Position numbers and translations under genes: made by a program. Below, one piece after another: positions 33,032-35,903 of a stretch of DNA of 35,903 nucleotides; the first letter of the stretch is position 1; each line of letters opens with the position of its first letter. Source of the DNA: an uncultured Christensenella sp. (GTDB lineage: Bacteria; Bacillota; Clostridia; Christensenellales; UBA3700); assembly GCA_949290515.1 (NCBI GenBank), contig CASERZ010000016.1, positions 1 to 35,903 of the forward strand, written 5' to 3'. The notes under the pieces are model-generated. The model made no database searches. It was not told the origin of the DNA and worked only from the letters and a program-made list of their open reading frames with translations.

Positions 33032-34375
33032 TTACTTCTTTTGTATCATATTCTTGATGTCTTTTATCTGAGTGGCAATCATATTGTCGGTCTTTGACAA
33101 TTCTTCTATCTTATCTCTTGCGTAGATTATGGTAGTGTGGTCCCTTCCTCCGAAATAACTGCCTATCGTAGCGAGGGGTACTCCCAAAAGGTCGTTGATG
33201 AGATATATTGCGATTTGTCTTGCCATTACTATCTGTTTGAGTTTTTTCTTTCCGATTACTTCTTGTTTCTTTATGTTGAAATAAGAGCAGGTAACGTCTA
33301 CTATACTGTCGAGCGAAAGTATGTGAGTAGTTACGTCAATATCGTCTTTCAAGGCTTCTTTAACTATATCTATATTGTCGGGTTGCTGACCTTTGAGTTG
33401 ACAATAGAAAATTACTTTTTGAAGCGCGCCTTCGAGTTCTCTTACGTTTTTATCGAATTTTTCTGCGATAAAGTAAACTACGTTTATAGGAAGGTTTACG
33501 TTTTTAAAGAAAGCCTTTTTCTGAAGTATTGCTATTCTCGTCTCGAGGTCGGGCAGAGATATGTCTACCGTAAGACCGCTTGAGAATCTTGACTGAAGTC
33601 TTTCTTCTAGGAAAGTGAGTTCTCTTGGATGACGGTCAGAAGATATTACGATTTGCTTTTTTGACTGATACAAGTCGTTGAATGTATGAAACAATGCTTC
33701 CTGACTCGTTATCTTGCCTGACAAAAACTGTATATCGTCAAGCATAAGTACGTCGACTCTTCTGTATTTTTCCCTGAATTTAATGTTTTCAATATTGTCT
33801 TTTGAATTTTTAAGACTGTCTATAAAGTCATTTACAAACTGTTCGGTAGTGCAGTATAGAATTTTTGACTTTTTATTGTTTTTTAAAATCTCGTTGCCGA
33901 TAGCGTGCATAATATGAGTTTTACCCAATCCTACGCCTCCGTAAATGAAGAGAGGATTGTGAAGGGTACCAGGTTGGCTTGCTACGGCTTTTGCGGCAGC
34001 GTAAGCTATTTGGTTAGAAGAGCCTACTACGAATTTATCGAAAGTAAAATTAGGGTCGAAAATAGAAGAGTAATTAGAATTTTCTTCTTTCTTTTCGTCT
34101 TCGATTTTTGTCTGATATACCGATATTTCTTCGGGCGTGATTATAAGATAATCGTCAACGTAAGTATTGAGCTTTTTAATCTCGTCGAGAATAATATTGC
34201 GGTAATTTTTGTTTATAGTGTTTTTAGCAGACTTGAGGTTGGCTACCAGAATGAGTTTGTTGTAAGCGATAGTAAGAGGTTCAAGATTTTTGAACCACAT
34301 ATCGTAGCTTACGGTAGATATATTGTTTGATATTCCGAGCAACAATACGTCCCAGATTTTTTTGCTTTCTTCCAT
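33032..34375 (-). CDS. dnaA: Chromosomal replication initiator DnaA
   Basis: 447 residues. Domain I is at about 1-75, a linker runs to about 105, and the AAA+ domain has Walker A GGVGLGKT (146-153), Walker B MLDDIQFL and the initiator-specific region. Domain IV carries the DnaA-box signature GGRDHTTIIYAR near residue 415. It binds TTATNCACA boxes and melts the origin. No Shine-Dalgarno precedes the ATG; TATAAT ends 6 nt before it, so translation of a leaderless mRNA is expected. Order recF > dnaA > dnaN is a rearrangement of the common dnaA-dnaN-recF. Confidence 0.98.
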   Translation of the reverse strand: MEESKKIWDVLLLGISNNISTVSYDMWFKNLEPLTIAYNKLILVANLKSAKNTINKNYRNIILDEIKKLNTYVDDYLIITPEEISVYQTKIEDEKKEENSNYSSIFDPNFTFDKFVVGSSNQIAYAAAKAVASQPGTLHNPLFIYGGVGLGKTHIMHAIGNEILKNNKKSKILYCTTEQFVNDFIDSLKNSKDNIENIKFREKYRRVDVLMLDDIQFLSGKITSQEALFHTFNDLYQSKKQIVISSDRHPRELTFLEERLQSRFSSGLTVDISLPDLETRIAILQKKAFFKNVNLPINVVYFIAEKFDKNVRELEGALQKVIFYCQLKGQQPDNIDIVKEALKDDIDVTTHILSLDSIVDVTCSYFNIKKQEVIGKKKLKQIVMARQIAIYLINDLLGVPLATIGSYFGGRDHTTIIYARDKIEELSKTDNMIATQIKDIKNMIQKK

Positions 34376-34381
34376 ACGTAT

Positions 34382-34410
34382 ATTATACTATAAACTGCTT
34401 AAAATTTCAA
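34382..34410 (-). promoter_or_regulatory. dnaA promoter
   Basis: Minus strand: TTGAAA (34405-34410), 17-nt spacer, TATAAT (34382-34387). The next 6 nt lead directly to the dnaA ATG, so the expected transcription start is at or next to the A of ATG. Confidence 0.82.
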
Positions 34411-34477
34411 TTATATTTATATAAATAGAGAAATTCAAAAAAATATATTTACTTTATAAACAAAAAACAAGCGGATT

Positions 34478-34500
34478 TGATAATAAAATTTTTATTATCA
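34478..34500 (-). terminator. Palindrome between recF and dnaA, possible terminator
   Basis: TGATAATAAAA and its exact complement around a central T (23 nt), 17 nt past the recF stop. On the minus strand it is followed by a T-rich run after 9 nt. The stem is all weak pairs, so its strength as a terminator is doubtful; it could be a protein site. Confidence 0.45.
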
Positions 34501-34517
34501 TTGAGAATAAACGCTCT

Positions 34518-35588
34518 TTATTGAGATATTTTGATAAGATTGTGATTTAAATCCTCGTCAAAGTCGGTACAGGTGATTAAAGTCTGAAGTCCTGTGGACA
34601 GTTCAAGGAGTTTTTTACGTCTTGACGCGTCGAGTTCACTGAGTACGTCGTCGAGCAGAAGTACGGGTTTTTCTCCCGTTTCGCTTTCGAAAAAGCTGAT
34701 TTCTGCAAGTTTTAAAGACAGCGCAACGGTGCGTTGTTGTCCCTGCGAAGCGAATTTTCGGGCGTCTATACCGTTTATTTTTATAGATATATCATCCCTG
34801 TGGCATCCGAAAGAAGTATATTGCAAAGACAAATCTTTTTCAAAGTTTTCGTTGAGTTTTTTTAAAAACTCTTCCTTTATAGCGTTTATATCGTCCTGAG
34901 GTATTTCGCATTCGTATTCAAGCATAAGATTTTCTGAATTATTGCTTATTTCAGAGTGAGTATTGCGTGCAAAAACTTTTATTTTTTCAATAAATTCGTA
35001 TCTTTTCAAAATTATTATCGCACCGTAAGAAGCAAGCTGAGAATCCCAGCCGTAGAGCATTTCTTTTATTTTGTCGGGATTGTGTTCTTCCTTTAAAAGT
35101 TTGTTGCGCTGAGCAACGATTGCATTGTATTTAGAAAGTGCGTTGAAATAATTTTTATTTTGCTGAGAAAGACTTATATCCATAAATCTTCTTCTCTCCA
35201 CGGGACTTTCTTTGACGAGTTTCATCTCGTCGGGAGAAAAAAACACTATATTGAGCATACCAAGTATCTCGCTGAGTTTGACAAGAGGTATGCCGTCTAT
35301 AGCTATGCGCTTTTTATCCTGACGGTCGATAGAGTATTCTATCGTATGAGTGGATTTGTTTTTTTTGATTTTTACTTTGATATAGGCGTATTCGCTACCC
35401 CAGCGTATCATATCCTTGTATTTGTTTGTACGGGGAGAACGGCCTATGCCCGCTACGTAAACGCTCTCTAACAGATTTGTTTTACCGCTTGCGTTTTGTC
35501 CCACTATAATATTGAGACCGTCTTTAAACAATACGGTCTTATCTTGGTAGTTTCTGAAATTTTTAAGAGTAACGCTTTCTACGTGCAT
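34518..35588 (-). CDS. recF: DNA replication and repair protein RecF
   Basis: 356 residues, SMC/ABC-like ATPase. Walker A GQNASGKT at 30-37, signature region FASQGQQRTVALSLKLAE at about 285, and Walker B VLLLDDVLSELD at about 312, with DxD. It binds gaps in DNA and helps load RecA. N-terminus VESVTLKNFRNY is standard. It is the first recognised gene of the leftward replication cluster; no S4-domain yaaA/rlbA gene accompanies it in the window. A TAAAAT box ends 6 nt before the ATG, with an AGG in between. Confidence 0.97.
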   Translation of the reverse strand: MHVESVTLKNFRNYQDKTVLFKDGLNIIVGQNASGKTNLLESVYVAGIGRSPRTNKYKDMIRWGSEYAYIKVKIKKNKSTHTIEYSIDRQDKKRIAIDGIPLVKLSEILGMLNIVFFSPDEMKLVKESPVERRRFMDISLSQQNKNYFNALSKYNAIVAQRNKLLKEEHNPDKIKEMLYGWDSQLASYGAIIILKRYEFIEKIKVFARNTHSEISNNSENLMLEYECEIPQDDINAIKEEFLKKLNENFEKDLSLQYTSFGCHRDDISIKINGIDARKFASQGQQRTVALSLKLAEISFFESETGEKPVLLLDDVLSELDASRRKKLLELSTGLQTLITCTDFDEDLNHNLIKISQ

Positions 35589-35594
35589 ACCTGT

Positions 35595-35624
35595 ATTTTA
35601 CTACATTTTACGTTTATACCGCAA
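35595..35624 (-). promoter_or_regulatory. Possible recF promoter
   Basis: Minus strand: TTGCGG, 18-nt spacer, TAAAAT, 6 nt, ATG. Weaker than the dnaA promoter but the same layout. Confidence 0.5.
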
Positions 35625-35640
35625 CTGAATAAAGCAATTC

Positions 35641-35694
35641 TTAAAAGTGCGTTTGCTTAACCTCGCCCGAACACCTTTGAACAGCAATAATCAT
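35641..35694 (-). CDS. Possible 17-codon leader peptide upstream of recF
   Basis: AGGAGG lies 7 nt before an ATG at 35694. The frame encodes MIIAVQRCSGEVKQTHF and stops at 35641, 52 nt before recF. A perfect 8-bp inverted repeat GTACAGAC...GTCTGTAC (35715-35744) stands just upstream of the ribosome site. It could be a leader peptide or a remnant. The rest of the window to 35903 shows nothing I can identify. Confidence 0.35.
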   Translation of the reverse strand: MIIAVQRCSGEVKQTHF

Positions 35695-35903
35695 TGATTT
35701 TCCTCCTATATCTCGTACAGACAAGGCAAGCCGCGCGTCTGTACATAATAAATACCGGCAGGAAAAATAATGGCCGCCTTTTGAAAGCGTTTACCGATTT
35801 CACGGAATAAACCAAAGCAATGTCGATTCGACAAGCCGCTTGGTTGGAGCGCGGCAGGAGGCGAGCGTTTTACGTGTATGCTGCGACCTGTTTGGATAAG
35901 ACT

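Overview
The window is chromosomal DNA from a low-GC, spore-forming member of the Clostridia, probably uncultured. The main evidence is the replication-origin gene set (rpmH, rnpA, yidD, yidC, jag/khpB, mnmE, mnmG, rsmG, parB, dnaN, dnaA, recF), the sporulation pair yabP-yabQ, a B. subtilis-like MnmE N-terminus, strong AGGAGG ribosome sites and intrinsic terminators with T-tracts. I cannot name the genus.

Left arm (1-14.4 kb, all genes on the minus strand). From left to right: glutamate dehydrogenase, a membrane-anchored hypothetical protein, a GNAT/AAC(6')-like acetyltransferase with a GH31 glycosidase, and then a coherent cell-surface module (5.9-14.4 kb). This module has an ECF sigma factor, a secreted C10/C39-like cysteine peptidase, a membrane-anchored putative anti-sigma factor, three small membrane or lipoprotein genes, a lipoprotein with an internal duplication, and a 988-residue secreted cysteine peptidase fused to a C-terminal Hint (hedgehog/intein-type) self-processing domain. 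Three promoters in the module share GTAAC[GA]-N16-GTATCTA with identical spacing, so it looks like a self-contained sigma-factor regulon. This is the best candidate here for an undescribed system.

Middle (14.5-21.7 kb). A tRNA-Leu(CAG) has a duplicated 3' end 193 bp away, next to a remnant of a serine recombinase: a decayed integrative element. yabP-yabQ follow. Then comes about 5 kb with almost no coding capacity. It holds one 48-residue zinc-finger smORF, four parS-like sites (putative centromere), a cluster of GCGCGC islands, and, just before rpmH, three tandem copies of a structured-RNA-like module.

Right arm (21.7-35.9 kb). rpmH-rnpA-yidD-yidC-jag run rightward. mnmE and mnmG diverge from promoters that share one palindromic -35 box. 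rsmG, an orphan parB and a membrane-tethered Sm-like protein follow. recF-dnaA-dnaN are transcribed leftward in the unusual order recF > dnaA > dnaN, with a DnaA-box cluster (likely oriC) between dnaA and dnaN. dnaA, mnmE and possibly recF have a -10 box exactly 6 nt before ATG, which predicts leaderless mRNAs.

A dispersed, hairpin-rich intergenic repeat occurs at 1-371, 25.1-25.5 kb and 31.3-31.65 kb, and inverted at 30.66-30.8 kb, always at gene 3' ends. Hairpin arms differ between copies by compensatory changes, and one copy has replaced the C-terminal codons of glutamate dehydrogenase. All calls are by reading the sequence; no database search or folding program was run.
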